Shown in pieces: positions 13,263-31,194 of a DNA stretch of 64,000 nt (position 1 is its first letter; the number at the start of each line of letters is the position of its first letter). The DNA is from Warburgia ugandensis (Eukaryota; Streptophyta; Magnoliopsida; Canellales; Canellaceae), in contig CP141136.1 in NCBI GenBank assembly GCA_035236585.1, forward strand, positions 52,965,136 through 53,029,135. The letters are read 5' to 3'. The notes under the pieces were generated by a model. The model worked only from the letters and a program-made list of their open reading frames with translations. It was not told the DNA's origin and made no database searches. A program made the position numbers and the translations under genes.

Positions 13263-14440
13263 GACCACCAAACGATCGGCGGTCTAAGTTACCAAAGTTT
13301 AGGACTTGCATGTGGTTTTAGCTGGGCTAGTACATCCTTGAATTTAAGAAGGTCAGAAAGCATACTTATGCTCCATAAAGAGAGCCTTCCAATGCTATCG
13401 TTTTTCAAGGTAATCTTCAGAAAATAAAAAACCATGAGCCCTTTATTCTTTGGAGGCGAAGCTAAGGAACCCAATCCAACTATCTTGAAAAATGGCCCTC
13501 TGCCTTTTACACGTTCTTAGAGGTTGTACTCAGAAACAATTTAGTGGACATCTTCAGCTTTTCTTCATTTTTTACTTGTCTAAATGAAGAGACTTCGGAA
13601 AATGAAGAGACTTGGGTTGGTATGTTCATAACCAAGTGGTTCATTTAGAAAGAGGAGCGCGACAAAAGCATATCAGTGGCCCTCCAGGAGATGGCTATTT
13701 ACCGCTGCCAGCGTCGATGGTCAGAAGCTCTAGACAAACAGCAATGGACCTCCAAAGGACTAAAACCCCATTCCTTTGTACATGCTAGACGAGCCCCTGG
13801 TTTCTGAGCTAATAGATCTAAAAGTCGGAGAGTGGCGTCGATCAATGATACGTAGGCCCATCACAAAAACGTGAAAGAATTGCACTGCTAATGTTGCTGA
13901 GCTTTGCTCTAGTCTCTTCTGTACCAAATAGAATGGGCTAAAAGTACAAGTGAAATCATTGTTCTAATAATCCTGACCAATTGTTTGCTAGTGTTAGGAT
14001 AGGCTGTAGCCCCCAATGCCTCAGAATAATTACAGACGTGAAAGGATCGTGGCTCGAGCGCTGTGTCACCTGATTTACTCATCAAGAGATTAATCTTATG
14101 AAAGTCATTCAAAACACCTGCACTCCAATATCTTCTGGTAGATTAGGCATCCAAGCTACCATTGATCATCCTTGTATTTTTATGGATCATCCCAATTAAT
14201 GTTCAAAGATATAATACCATTATCAAGGATTTTTCTTTATCCAGATGAAATCAAATTAGGTTCATTGTAGAAGATATTGGAAGTTTGGATTTACTCAAGA
14301 TTATGCTCTTTAGTTAATTATTAAGGAAGCAATTCTTCATTTCCAACATTCTATTAAACTGAAGTTCAAAGTACACTTTCTCATTCTTGCACAACTCGAT
14401 TTAATAATTTTTGAAATCTCTCCCATCTTTCCTCCTGTAT
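13263..14440. other. Unassigned sequence next to a LINE ORF1 remnant
   Basis: No ORF2-type domain could be read on the minus strand, although this is where one would lie downstream of the ORF1 remnant. Short frames at 13289-13474 and 13909-14112 have no recognisable motif. Confidence 0.35.
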
Positions 14441-15500
14441 CTAGTCTTCGATCTACTGTTCCCATCCACAGGATCTTCTTGTGGTGGGATTTTATTCATT
14501 GGCGTAGGTTCAGTGTTTCTTACTCTCTTTTCAAATCCAGGGGGAGGCTGAGAAGGTGAAGAAGTTTTCTCTTCCGATCTGTGACTGCTTTGTTCGTCTG
14601 AGAAGAAGATGATCTTTGCTGATTAACTGTCGAATTTGTTGAGGTGGCAGAGTTGCGAACTTTTCTGGCTAATTCAGAACCCTTGAGGTAGTGACGAATT
14701 TTGGAATGCTGACTGTTTTTGACCCAAGGTTTTCTTTGTTCGCCAATTTCTTGAATTCTGAAATTGGGCCCATTTTTAAGACCTTCTGAACGAGCCCATC
14801 AGGTCTGACGAACCCATCGTGTCATCTTCCTCTCTGGCCGAGTTAGATTCCGTTTCTGGTGAAACAACCTGAAAGCAGGGGAGGTCCTTTGGAATAGCTG
14901 CCCATTTGCGGTCTGTAATGGCCCAAGTTTGTTCTCCTTTGACTGTTATCTACACCTTTAGAGAGGCTAGAGGGGGTTTCCTGCTACTTCACCAGCATTC
15001 TTATGCCCCGCACTTCTTCCTCAAACCACATTGAGTCATTGAATCCCAGCATTTGTCCCAAAATCCTGCGCAATGTGTCTGAAGGCGGAAGAGTCCCACC
15101 CATCTAGTGGCATGCCCATCACTGTAACACAATAGAGACATAGAGATCTGTCCTTCAACGAATTCCATCTCTTCAAACAGAGAATGGGCCTGTTTGAGTT
15201 CAGCAATTTTTCGTAATCAGACACTCCGCGAGTTCTTTGGAGTCAAGGACTAAGAATCTCCCCGCTGCCAATTTGACAGACATTGATCTTTTCTTTTTCA
15301 ATTCCCTAAAAATTCATGACCCGCCCTTGAAGTTCATCCAAAGATTATTTCAGATCTCTGATGGGTACCCACAATAGCTCCCGCCAAAATTTCTCTTTTT
15401 CGATCAGCCACGTGATCTGGCAGTTCAACTCTTAGTATCCCTGCTCTGATCCAACTTTATGTCCACAATTATTTCCGAAAAGAACCTCCTCAAATGATCT
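14440..15500 (-). pseudogene. Probable LINE ORF1 (DUF4283-type) remnant
   Basis: On the minus strand the frame at 15224-15036 contains an LCLKRWNS...MGMPLDGWDSSAFR...IAQDFG pattern. This matches the conserved 'W...GLP...W....F..IG...G' block of plant LINE-1 ORF1 nucleic-acid-binding proteins. Flanking sequence can be followed with stops and frameshifts into a basic, Ser-rich region near 14550-14650, as expected for an ORF1 C-terminus. The zinc knuckle was not located. The assignment rests on one motif block and could be another gag-like protein. Confidence 0.5.
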
Positions 15501-16882
15501 AGAGCTCTGAGGCTGAAAGGAGACCACAGCACGAAGTCACCAGTTGTACTACCGTAGCCACTTGTACTGTTTGGTAGGATGTTTATACGGACTAGTATGT
15601 GGTGAACATTCCGTAGTAAGATGCATTAATCACGGTCAAGTCAAAGGCGTCATGCAACTGGGAGTTATTGCGAGGTTGACGCTCATCTCCTCGCCTGGAT
15701 GTTAGGGGCTTAATAGTACAAGCAGCATGCATCATTGTTCCAAAGATCCAAGCCACCCATGGGCTCTGCCGTAAAGGAGTGCTGCATGAAAATTCTCCAT
15801 CTTTTGATGATTCATGAGTTTTTCGAAGCAAGTGGGTGTTTGTGGTTATTTGTTTTTATTGATTTTTTTCTATTTAACTGCAGGAAAGACAATAAAACAA
15901 GTTTCCAAACACACAACAAAAAGGTTTTGTTAAAGAACATCGATCGTTCCTTCCCTCTGTTCTAACAATTCGTTTGAAGGCTACAAATCAGAGTGATAGA
16001 GTTTTCAATTGGATGAGGTGTACCCTTTATCTGCAGACATCCTAATAGATGTATGGTTTGGATCATTGATAAAGTAGATCAAAATTTGTACTTTACGCTC
16101 ACTAATATTTTCCAAGTAAAAATAAGTGCATCCACGGTATAACTCTTCTGAAACTGTAGTTCTTATATGACATATTTCGATTTGAAAATTTGTATCGAGC
16201 GAGAGAACAAGTAAGACGGACTCTTTTCCAGGATGTCCATCTCGTAGGTCATGCGATGATGAGCCATGCACCAAACTTCGAACAATAAATACAAAAAACT
16301 TTATTTTTATTTTTTGGAAAGACATGTCTTTTTGGATTTGTTTTTCTGGTTTCCATCTAAAACCCATTTATTTAAAAACAACTTTGACTTTTACAACTTT
16401 TCCCTTTTCCGACCACATTTTCTCAATTTTCTTCAACATTACAACCTTGAACTTAAAGTCTTTTTAGGATAAAATAATTTCTATCTAGGATATGATGCTC
16501 AATTCTATTTATCATCATATAACTTTATGCTTGAGTTGTAGATGAATAGGGTGCAAGTATTTTTCTTTTTGCTAAATTTTTCATATTTTTAAAAACTTCC
16601 ATCATTTTTCTTGACCTTTTCTAACTCTTTTTGATTTTTTTTTATAAAAAATTCCTTACTTTTTCCCATCTCCAAAACTTTGTAACTAGGCTTCTAACCC
16701 ATTTGAACATGTAATTGGACCTTCTAAACATACGATTAGAAAATTGATTTGTCTATAACCTTTTCACAATCAAAGACTTAGAATGCAAATAATTAATTTT
16801 TATATAAGACTTTACCAAACCAAACTCTTGCTAATAGAACTACATCTTTACTGCATTGATTGATTATCAAAAGGTAATGCAG
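15501..16882. other. Unassigned sequence, T-rich at the right
   Basis: A 120-codon minus-strand frame (16005-16367) has no recognisable domain. From about 16290 to 16680 the + strand is strongly T-rich. A similar T-rich stretch occurs at 19370-19970, and the two share a loose word pattern (tttcaaaccca-like, then a run of tttcc). Confidence 0.4.

Positions 16883-16965
<83 letters not shown>
16883..16965. repeat. Compound (AT)n(GA)n microsatellite
   Basis: About nine AT units (16883-16900) pass directly into about 32 GA units (16901-16965). Confidence 0.97.
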
Positions 16966-20405
<3,440 letters not shown>

Positions 20406-20432
20406 AAAATCCTATGCAACATATAGTGAATT

Positions 20433-20835
20433 AGTGATATATGGGCCTTCTTTTCCTCATGAGCCTCTCACTAAAATGGTACTAATAGCTATAGCTATAA
20501 GTGGGCCTAGTTTCTAAAGATTTGAACTATTCAAAATGTTACCCTTGGGTTTGATGGGTTAGGCTCTTGTAATCTCATCCATTGGATGATTCTAGCAGCT
20601 CCTGTTTTTTAGCTATAAAATGGATGGTGACACTTTTTACCATTCATTTTACAATTCTAGAAAACAATAGCTAGGATCATCCAATGCATGGGATTTTCTG
20701 AATAGGGCTATCTAAGTTAAGGTCAACATTGTGAATGATTCATATGTTTAGAATTCTAAGCACTCATTGAGTTATAGCTAGTCTTACCATTTAGTAAGGG
20801 TTCATGAGAAAAAACAAAGGGTAGCAAATATCATT
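20433..20835. mobile_element. Foldback MITE, family A, copy 2 (403 bp)
   Basis: Same whole-length inverted-repeat architecture as 1938-2339. The left terminus is agtgatatatgggcc; the right reads aatgatatttgctac on the complement. Outside the core, left 'tatgcaa' near 20413 and right 'tatgcaa' near 20842 may be remnants of a target duplication. If so, the true termini extend a few bases further and begin with CA. It directly follows the (GA)n tract. Confidence 0.8.
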
Positions 20836-21334
20836 ACCCTGTATGCAATTCATGCATGTTTCAATTGTTAACTTACACAAGCCAAGTCCTTTGCTTGTAA
20901 CAGTTTTTTGTCTGTGATTGATTTTTTATCCACCAAGTTCAATGTGTATACTTGATTTGCCAAATTATCTAAGTATGAGCATGGGTTTATTATAGATAAA
21001 TTAAGGATAGTAATGGGCTAAGATAAACCAAGGTTAGCCCTCGCACCTACTTGGGGAGGGGTCCAGTGGGCGGGGTAAGAAATTAGAAAGAAGGCTAATT
21101 TATAAAATCATATAATAGTTGATGGGGCAGGATAGGTCAAAATAGGTTTACAGAAGCTACCCAGCTCAGTAATGACTTGCAAATATCAGTAACTCACAAT
21201 GCAACAGTGCAAGAAAATAAATACTGGGTGAATGGACTAGCTTTGCTTATGCCCGCTTTATTGTAATGCTTGAGTCAATACATACAAATGGATTAAAATG
21301 GTGTGAAAAAATAGGTGCAATGGATGAGAGAAAA

Positions 21335-21589
21335 ACTGTCACAACCCTGTCGGGCCCACAGTAACGATATTGTTCCGTCCGCACTCACATGCCACGGGTT
21401 TTGTTCTTCCCTCGCGTCCAAGGGAAAACCGGTCGTTACTGTGAAGGGAGGCATTCCCCCTTATAACTCAGGCCCATCACCCCCCCTAGCCGATGTGGGA
21501 CTAACTCTCAAGCCTCACCTTGCCTAGAAGCCTACCAGCCGTCCAGGCCCGCCCTCATCAGCCCGCCCTCATCGGCCAAGGCTAGCCAC
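21335..21589. repeat. GC-rich dispersed-repeat fragment
   Basis: Contains gtcacaaccctgtcgggccc, 'cagtaacgatattgttcc', 'cacgggttttgttcttcc', 'ggaggcattccccc' and 'gatgtgggact' in order. I recognise this word order as a common angiosperm dispersed repeat but cannot assign its class with certainty. It abuts the terminus of the LTR-like block that follows and may belong to the same element. Confidence 0.4.
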
Positions 21590-24070
21590 TGTGACAACCC
21601 GGGTTTTTGATGATGCAAGTTTGATCAAAAGGCGAGATCTCTTGTTTTAGAAATATGAAATGCATAAAAATCTTTTTGTTTTGGAAAGCAATCTTTAGTA
21701 TAAAACCCCGAGTGTCAAAACACATTTTCAAATTATATAGCCATGACATAGTTTTAAATTGACTCTATTCCCAAGAAAGTGTTAGTCACAAATTTCGCCA
21801 TGAGAGTAACTACAATCAAGTATCATTCACTGAAAGATAAGGTAGGGGTTTACTTACTGGCACTTAGTTTGGACGTTCTCTATCACGAGTTTGTCGCCTT
21901 ATATCCTGTCCTTAAGTGTTTACTTTGTATCTGAAAAATGTTGAGGATTAGGTGAGTATATACTATACTCAGTAGGAGTCTATCACTACTAGTTTTACAA
22001 TGCATGCTATGTTTAAAATCATATGCTCTTTAAAACATGTGCATGTTTGAACACTCATGTTCAATATCGATATTAAAAATCATTGTCGAATTGGAATACT
22101 AACAACTTAAAGAATCGCATAATCCAAGTCGAAAGTATCATATATATCATAAATATACATGGTATGCATAAGATGCTCAACTGAATCCAACTCATGGATA
22201 TATGGTATGGTCAACCATCCTCATGTCGTGCCATATGCAATGCAAGTAAATCCTCAAAAACATAGGGAACACTATGCCCACGACCTCCTCACCGTGTGGT
22301 CCCCTGGTACTTAGGGACATGTGGTCATAGCCTCCACGGGGCATATGACACTTCGACCTAGTGCCGTGACACCAGTGGTAGCCTCCTGTACCACATGCAG
22401 TCGAAGTAGGGACATGCCTTTTTGGCGAGGTACCCTTTCCACCTAATAGTGGTAGAGGCTGGGAGGCCACCCCAGACCTCTCGGCATAGTGCTAACGAGC
22501 TTACTAGCCCAAATCATATACGATCAAACAAGCAAAAACCTCTTTTTCAAACCTTGTCCTCTTTGGGTCCCTCACAACTGCTTGGCCCTCACAACTGCCT
22601 ACCTAGCGTCTTCTGGTAACCCTCAAGGATATGCAATTTTTCAAGACTCAATAATCACAAATCATGCAATATATGCAATTGTTTGCAAAACATATCTATG
22701 CATAATGTATTTGTCATATGCATGCTGAATTCATTTATAAAATTAAGTCATGATAAACAAGTCATATAACTTATACTTAAAACATGCATTCTCAAAACAA
22801 TCATGGGCTCTTTTTAAAAGTCTAGTAGCAATAGAGCACCTACTTGGTTTGGTCAAGCTAGCCCCCTTGTCTTCGTATGCTCCTGAACATGGTTTAGGGA
22901 AAAAAGGTTAGCTTAGCCTATTTCTATAGGTTTTAGAATGGTTTATCTCACTACTTAGGCATTAAGGGTTCATTCTCATGCTTATGGGTCTCCTAAGGTC
23001 CTAACTGGGCCTTGGTATCGTCAGGTTTACAAAGGTTTAGTGGCCCCGCGCCACTATCATAGTTTAAGGGTCGTGCCCACCTTAGATAGGGCCTTAATTA
23101 GGTATTTTATAGTTTGGATGCATTCGCGTTGTCGATACGAGCACAACGCCTTTCGCGGCGCCTCAATCGGAGCCCTAGAACTCAAGTTATGGGCAATTTA
23201 ATATCAAGTGTACATAGAAGGCCCTTATGAGGTGGAAGCTTGGGACACTAACGCGTCCTGCGTCAGTGGTGCGCGCCCCAGTGGGCGCGTCTGCAAACGC
23301 ACCGTGCTTCCACCCGTCCTTTTTGTTTGCGGGCGCGTCCGTGGATGCACTCGTCGTCCTTTCCTTAACGCACAGAGTGCGTTTCGGTTTGACGGGTCCT
23401 TTGTGGCTCCCTAGAGCCCCGTTTTGCATGGTTTTTCATGCAAAAACTTAGGGAAACTCATCCTAAGACTAAGAGGGAGATGGGTTTGGAGGGGTTTTGG
23501 GCATACCTGGTTCGTGGCCAGGTTTTTTCCACGTTTTCTCCTCTTGTCTGCTTCTCCACGATGGGTTTTTCCCAGGCTTTTAGGCTGCCATTGGAGGCAC
23601 CCAAGAGCTCTATTTATAGAGCTTGAAGAGGGTTCTAGAGGGGGTTCTTACCGCCATGGAATGGCGGTGGAGAAACCTCCAGAATGGCGATGGTTTCTCC
23701 CCTGCACACCGCTGTTTTAGAACCCTCTAGGAGGTTTGGGAAGAAGAGGGGTACCCGTATCAAAATGGGTCCCCATTTTCTCAGGCCAAATCCGTTTTTG
23801 AATTAAATTACACTTTTGCCCTTGAACTTCAAACGGCCATAACTTGTTCATTTTAACTCCATTTGAGTGATTTTGGTCTTGTTGGATTCCTTTTTCCGAG
23901 ACGCACCTAAGGGTACTACTCTCAGGACCAAATTTCTGGGTCTAGTTAGGGTGAATAGTGAAATGACCAAAATACCCTTATCTCCAAAAAGTGAACTTTT
24001 CATTATTAACTTGGGATTTCAATGTTACAAAAATGGAGTCATTACAAAAACATCTCTTTGTTGAAAGACA
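21590..24070 (-). mobile_element. LTR-like block, probably antisense, right border uncertain
   Basis: The left terminus tgtgacaacccgggtttttg matches the reverse complement of the solo-LTR 3' ends in this window. A GC-rich block at 23100-23750 contains inverted gcgcgcc/ggcgcg words. It is followed by a 'ccataacttgttcattttaactcc' type segment near 23830 that is typical of the outer part of long plant LTRs. Near 24071 a tgtaacaccc word may be the start of another element. No target duplication was found. Open frames in the GC-rich part (about 23187-23720) have no domain and overlap on both strands. Confidence 0.45.
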
Positions 24071-25499
<1,429 letters not shown>

Positions 25500-25522
25500 A
25501 ATTAAAAACAGGCCCACTTATG

Positions 25523-25557
25523 TTCTTCTTCTTCTTCTTCTTCTTCTTCTTCTTCTT
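25523..25557. repeat. (TTC)n microsatellite
   Basis: About 12 TTC units shortly after the (CT)n tract, separated by about 30 bp of unique sequence. Confidence 0.95.
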
Positions 25558-25764
25558 TTTTAGAGAGATCCAATTCATTCATCTTAGTAGCCCTATGTTA
25601 GATGGCTTAAAGAATAAAGGGCCCATTAACACTTAAGATTTGTCTTACTTGTTGATTCTGAGAGTTCCCAAATTTGGTCTAATTTGCTAATTAATACTTA
25701 AAATTAGATGAAATTTTTATTAAAATTAGTGGATATTAAGATGGGATTTTTTGTATTTACTAAG

Positions 25765-28700
25765 TGTAATGACCCTTAATTTTGGGTCATTTTCTATATA
25801 TTAAATCATAAACTTGATGGAGAGAAAAATCAGAATTTAATTTCACAAAAAATTAGGTTTAAGAAAATAACACCCTTGTAAACTCAAAATTTAGACTTGG
25901 GATTATAAAATTATAAATGTACTGTCAATACAACCCAACAACACTAATCTTGTTGGAAACATAGATCAAGAGAAAAAAATTCAAAAGTTTTATAAATTGA
26001 TAGGGGACTAAAATTGATAATGGCACCCCCTGTTCGTTTGTTGTGACACATGGGTTGAGAACAGGATAAGACAGGGGAGAAAACCCTAACTACTGCGTTG
26101 TCTCCCCCTCCATCCGATTGCCCATGATGATCTCCTTTCACCAGCATGTGTAGCCCTTTCTTAGGTAGATTTCTCGTACACAGTGATCACTGCCGTTTCC
26201 TTCTCCTTCTAATCAACCCGGCTTCAACACGCAGTTCCCTACTTACTCTCACTAATGCAAGAAACCCCGTTAGATCTACCCTTCCAACAGATCTCCCCTA
26301 TCGACATTTCACCCTCCATTGGAACCCTATTGTTACGGCTCCGACACATAGGCTTCCTCCCACCAATGAAAGCCCCCATCTCGGGATTCCCCTTTTTTCG
26401 GTGATGTGAGGAAACCCCTCCCTCCTCTCTTCTGTTGGGAGTTTACCCAGTACCAGTCACCGAAATCCCCTTGCTCCTCTTACCCAGCTAATTTCTCCAT
26501 CTCCCTCTCTTCTTCCCTTCCTCGCTCGAACATCATTGTGGCGCGCCAACTTGTGATGCCAGCACACATAGGCCGGCCACGCATCAGCACTGATTGCCCC
26601 TTCTCCCCTTGCTTTTTCCTACACTTGCTCAACCAACCCATGGGAGGGCCGTCAAGCCAGGACCCACTTCCCCTTGTTCTTCCTCTTACGATTAGGCTGA
26701 GGTGGTGACATCGCCATAGCCACCATCTTCTCTTCCACTATTTCCTCCTTAAACCTGGTAAGTTAGGGTTGGTTGACTCGCGGAGTCAACTCATTCCCCA
26801 CTCATTTTGAGGGAGCTGAGTTGACTTGGTGAACCCTATAAACTCTTGAACTTTGAACCTTCATTTTGGACAATCTAGGAAGAATCTCAAAGATCCGAGA
26901 GTACCCATGTGATCCTTGTAATGCGAGGAATAAAATTCATCTTCCCAATTGTTGATTGGGGAAGATCCAACCATTGATTTTACTAGAATTTTGATCAGAA
27001 GTCAGATCATCTAATCTGTGATGATATGACTTTGTTTTTCCAATATAAACAGTCTATTATGATCCTCATGAAGTGTAGATTAAGATCCATATAAGATATT
27101 TTTGGATTTGAATTATCTGTGGAGACGATTTAGCCGATCTTGATCAATAATTGAGATCAACTGAAGATCTAAGTATGAAATTGGATCAAATTTTATGATC
27201 AGTACTATTTAGATTACTTGATTTGATTATGTGGTTAGAATTACCAAATTGTTATTTGATCTAGGGAGATCATGTGAAGGAAATTGAATAGATCATCATG
27301 GATATATGAGATCGAGCATAATTGAGGCTATCGGTGGACGATCAAACCAAACAAACAGCTGGAAGTTATTCATAATGACTTGTTTAAGGTAAGATTATTA
27401 TCTTAATCATTTGATGGATTGATTTGATTACTATTAGATACGATTTAGCAGGAGATTCATATAATAATGGCTAACTAGTTGAATTAAATAGTAAATTACT
27501 TAAGATTGATGTGATCTGAGCCTAATAGCTCTAAAATATGCATTGATATAATTAAGAAAGACCAGATGGTTATGAGTGGGCCCGATTCAATATGATTTGG
27601 ATTATTAGCCAATTAGGGCAACCCCCACCTTGAGATTTTTGGGCTAAGAATCATTGGAATGTCTTGAACACGATATAATGAATATGAAAACATAAAGTTG
27701 TGTAATTAAGAATCCAAGTTAAATAAATTGGATTTTGAGTGTGATTGGATATGATATGTATCCAGGTGATGGAATTGTGGTGGACAGTGTTAAAGTTGGG
27801 TCCAACTGAACTAGGAGGTATAGACGAGTAGTACGTCGTCTAAGGTAGGTGATTACATTTGAAATTTTTCATGATTACACAGATCATGACATATTATTTG
27901 AGAACTTTGAGGCATGTGTTTTACACCCTCTCATGTTTTCATTAAAATGTATTCACTATGCATGTTTGATACCATGACATCTTAATTTATATGATTATCC
28001 ATGTTTTGACACATGACGGATGATATGTTATCATGCCTTTTGAGTCGAGCTTATTGAGACTTATTCTACATGAAATTTTTTATGATTTGATATCATTGAG
28101 ATTGTTTACACATTCGAGTTCTCATGATTTATATCGTTTTGTAACTGTTTTATGATGGGTGTTTTTGCCTAGTGGATGCTATGCTAGGAGGGTTGTAAGG
28201 TTGGCCACCCGCCTTTTGAATTTATATATTATAAACACCAGCCCTAATATGTGGGCAGTCGCATGTGGTTTGCGGTAATCATAGGTAAGCCACTCCCATG
28301 CCTCAGTAGACACTAATCTCCCATTTCAATGTCAACGACAAGCGACAGTGGTTTATACCCCATAATGGTTGTCATTGTAGCATGGCAATCCATGATCTTA
28401 TTTTGTATGCTCATGCGGTATAGATATATTCGGTGAAGCCTACGTGGGCGGGCTTATAGATTGAGCGAGCTACTTGATGTGTGAGTTATAGGTGAGAAAC
28501 CTTGGGATTATATGTGGTATTGATATATTGGATGAAGCCTATGTGCGAGGCCAAATGTGGGTGGGCCTATGGGCTAAGCGAGCTACCTAGTATGCGAGCT
28601 ACAGGTAAGGATCCCTAAAATTAGAATGAGTACTTATTGTCAGTGATATGAGTGTAATGGACACTCTTAGGGCTTGATTATGCACGGTGCCCTATTCATC

Positions 28701-29656
28701 ATGTCATGCATTTATATTATGATGTGGACATGGATTCTTATTTACTTTTGACGAATGCATATCCATGTATTACTCATGCTTTGCATGCCATGGTGATTAG
28801 ATTTGATGTTATTTTATTCAGGTGAAAAGCATGCTTTAATTATTATTGTTTCTTTCAAACTTATGAGTTTTCATGTGTTATTCGTTATGGATGCCTGATG
28901 ATTTAACATGCCTTGTAAATAATTTACTCTATGAGATTTACTGTGAGATTGATATCTTATGCAAACTGTTTTATCACATGTTTTGTTACTTGTAATCACT
29001 TACACAAGCAATAGCTTGTTCAGGCATCGCTTTGTTTGCAATGCCTTAGATACAAAGAGTAACAATAGGTTTGACGTGCTGATAAAGCAGGCAAAAGTGA
29101 TGATAGTTCCCAGTGAAGTATTGAGGACATTTCAAAAATGATAAGGTTTGTTCAGGACCTCACTTTAGCTATTATTTATAGACTGTACATTAATATAAAT
29201 TGCAGTGTGACCTGGATGTAGGGATAAATATTTATGCTGGATGTGATGGTTGTGTATGGACGAACCTAGGTAATGTTGTCATATCTTGATTTCTTATCCA
29301 CTGTTAGAGTATACATTTTGTTGAATTTAGTATTTGATTTAGAAGGATGGGCGTGGAGACTGAGTCTCCCAAGTGTTGTGTCATGTATTGTATTTATCAG
29401 GTGGTTTTTGTATTGCACGTGTGATGCACAATGGTCCAAAATATAGAGGAGACTTTGTCAGATTTTTGGTAGAAATGGGATATCATCTAGCTGCTAATTT
29501 TGTGATTTTGTAGTTGTATAACTTCTGGCATTTTGAAATTAATGATTTATTGGAGTTTTTTTTTTTTGGTCAATTTAAAATTGATGTTTTAAAATAGGGA
29601 TCTTGACATATTTTGAAAATTGTTAGTTTATTGTTGAGAAAACCTGGGGTGTCACA
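25765..29656 (+). mobile_element. Solo LTR of a long-LTR retrotransposon (3.89 kb)
   Basis: Starts tgtaatgaccc and ends ggggtgtcaca, an extended inverted terminal pair. The flanks are ctaag (25760-25764) and ttaag (29657-29661), a 5-bp target duplication with one transition. A pyrimidine-rich, more GC-rich stretch (about 26100-26760) fits an LTR leader. No gag, protease, RT, RNase H or integrase motif is visible in any frame, so it is best read as a solo LTR. The length and TGTRA..ACCC-type ends resemble Tekay/Del Ty3-gypsy LTRs, which is inference from family knowledge. A large non-coding derivative with unseen short LTRs remains possible. Confidence 0.7.
28416..28620. repeat. Two-unit tandem repeat inside the LTR
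   Basis: Two units of about 100 bp share 'ggtatwgatatattsg', 'gaagcctaygtg', 'gggcttatagattgagcgagctac' (second copy 'gggcctatgggctaagcgagctac') and 'gagytayaggt'. The motif is related to the unit of the 5367-5884 array. Confidence 0.75.
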
Positions 29657-29876
29657 TTAAGTTTCCAAAATCAAGCAAATTTGACATGTGGCAACATTTT
29701 CTTGTCCCATATATTAAAATATCCTTGTAAGTGGAAAGGGCTTTGAACTAGTTGTTATGGGTCAAGTAATAGACCTTATTTTGTGGGCTTGCTGCTTACA
29801 AACCTAGTACCATCTAAAATATAACCATAAGCTAACAAAGCAGATTTCATATCTCACCTTCCAAGTCTCTATGCTC

Positions 29877-31194
29877 TTTTTTTTTATTTTATTAATGATG
29901 GTGGTATTAATCCCATGGCAGGAGAAATGCAAAGAGCTATTAATGAAGGTAATCAAGAGCAAAGGGAATCATCATACAAAGGAAACAATAAAACAAGGGC
30001 CATCATATAAACACAAATTGCCCAGTATTGAAAGAAACACACAACAAAAACTTGGCCAAGGTTAAAACTAAGTGGAAAAAGGGGTGTAAGCTATCATCAT
30101 TGTGAATGTAGCACCATTGATGAAAATGTTGAAATTGTAATGCCGCATTCGAGCACCCTCTTTAGCAATAAGATCAATGTGTTTGTTAGCTTCTCTTGGA
30201 ATTTTGGTGAAGGATTGAAAAAAGACTTAAACAAAGAAATTACCAGAAGGGATTGGGAGCCAAATTCTAATGTCTTGTTTTGAGGTGAACATCTAAATGC
30301 TCTGAGTACTAAGAGAGCATTGATCTGTATTTTCTCATGATGAAAGGGTCTTCTTCTCCATTTGATTGTCCAAAGTACACCCTGGTTGGTTCTGATAAAA
30401 CCTTCACCTTAGCATTAGGAAAAAGGGGTGTTATTACACCACCTATCTTTTCATAAACTGATTGTAGCACCATCACAAGCTATCAATTTGGTGTTTTCCA
30501 AAACCATATCAAGATTTTCAATGATTTCTTTCAACAATCTGAGAACCATTCTTTGGTTCAATAAGAAACCAAGTTCATGGATCATATTCCACAACCCAAC
30601 TACAGAGGGCCTTTTTAGACTTTTCACGTCTCCAAATCCACTTCCCCAGAAGTGCTCTATTAAAATCTTCGATTATCCAAAAGCCTCTATACTTTCTAAG
30701 GAGACAAACTTAATTCCATTTTACCAAGTGCATCCTATTATGCTTAGCATTCTTGCTCCACAAGAAAGAATGCTAAATTCTTTCAATTTCATTTCTAAAG
30801 GAGGCAAGAACATTGAACAAAGAGAGAAAATAAATGGGCAGATTCCCTAAGGCTACCTTAATGAGGGTGATTCTGCCACCCAATGACATATACCTTTTTT
30901 TCTAGGACACAAGTTTGTTATGCATCCTTTCAACAACAAAACTCCAATGTTCTTTTCTCGTGGCTCCCCAAGATATGGGTAGACCCAAATAATTAGGAAT
31001 GTTAGCTTTAGAGTAACCCAATACCATTGCCCATATATCTACCCGTAGAGTAACCACTTTAATCCCTACTACAAGCAACTTATCCCAATTAACTTTGTGC
31101 CCAGAGGCCTTTTCATAGCACCAGACAACTTTCTTGAGGTTCAAAAGTTGAGGAAGGGATGGTTGACTAAAAAGAAGGGTGTCATCAACATATA
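29877..31194 (-). pseudogene. LINE ORF2, 3' part (RT C-terminal half to tail), antisense
   Basis: Read from 31194 downward: the YVDDTLLFSQP catalytic block of a LINE reverse transcriptase; a KVVWCYEKASGHKVNWDK segment; NYLGLPISWGATRKEHWS; then, after a frame change, SLGGRITLIKVALGNLPIYF; and a CLLRKYRGFWIIEDFNRALLGK-type block near 30650. Near 30150 an IPREANKHIDLIAKEG block matches the RNase H-like C-terminal end of plant LINEs. A run complementary to poly(A) at 29877-29896 is a plausible 3' tail. The 5' half continues at 35073-36230. The two parts are separated by a solo LTR inserted at the YVDD codons. Stops and frameshifts show it is dead. Confidence 0.9.

Noticed and set aside
16005..16367. 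120-codon minus-strand open frame
   Set aside because: No family match recognised. It lies beside T-rich low-complexity DNA, and length alone is weak evidence at this GC content.
23187..23720. Overlapping open frames on both strands in GC-rich sequence
   Set aside because: High local GC lowers stop-codon frequency. The block fits the leader part of an LTR-like element and no frame shows a domain.
30428..30850. 140-codon + strand open frame
   Set aside because: It is the antisense shadow of the minus-strand LINE ORF2, whose recognisable domains cover the same interval.
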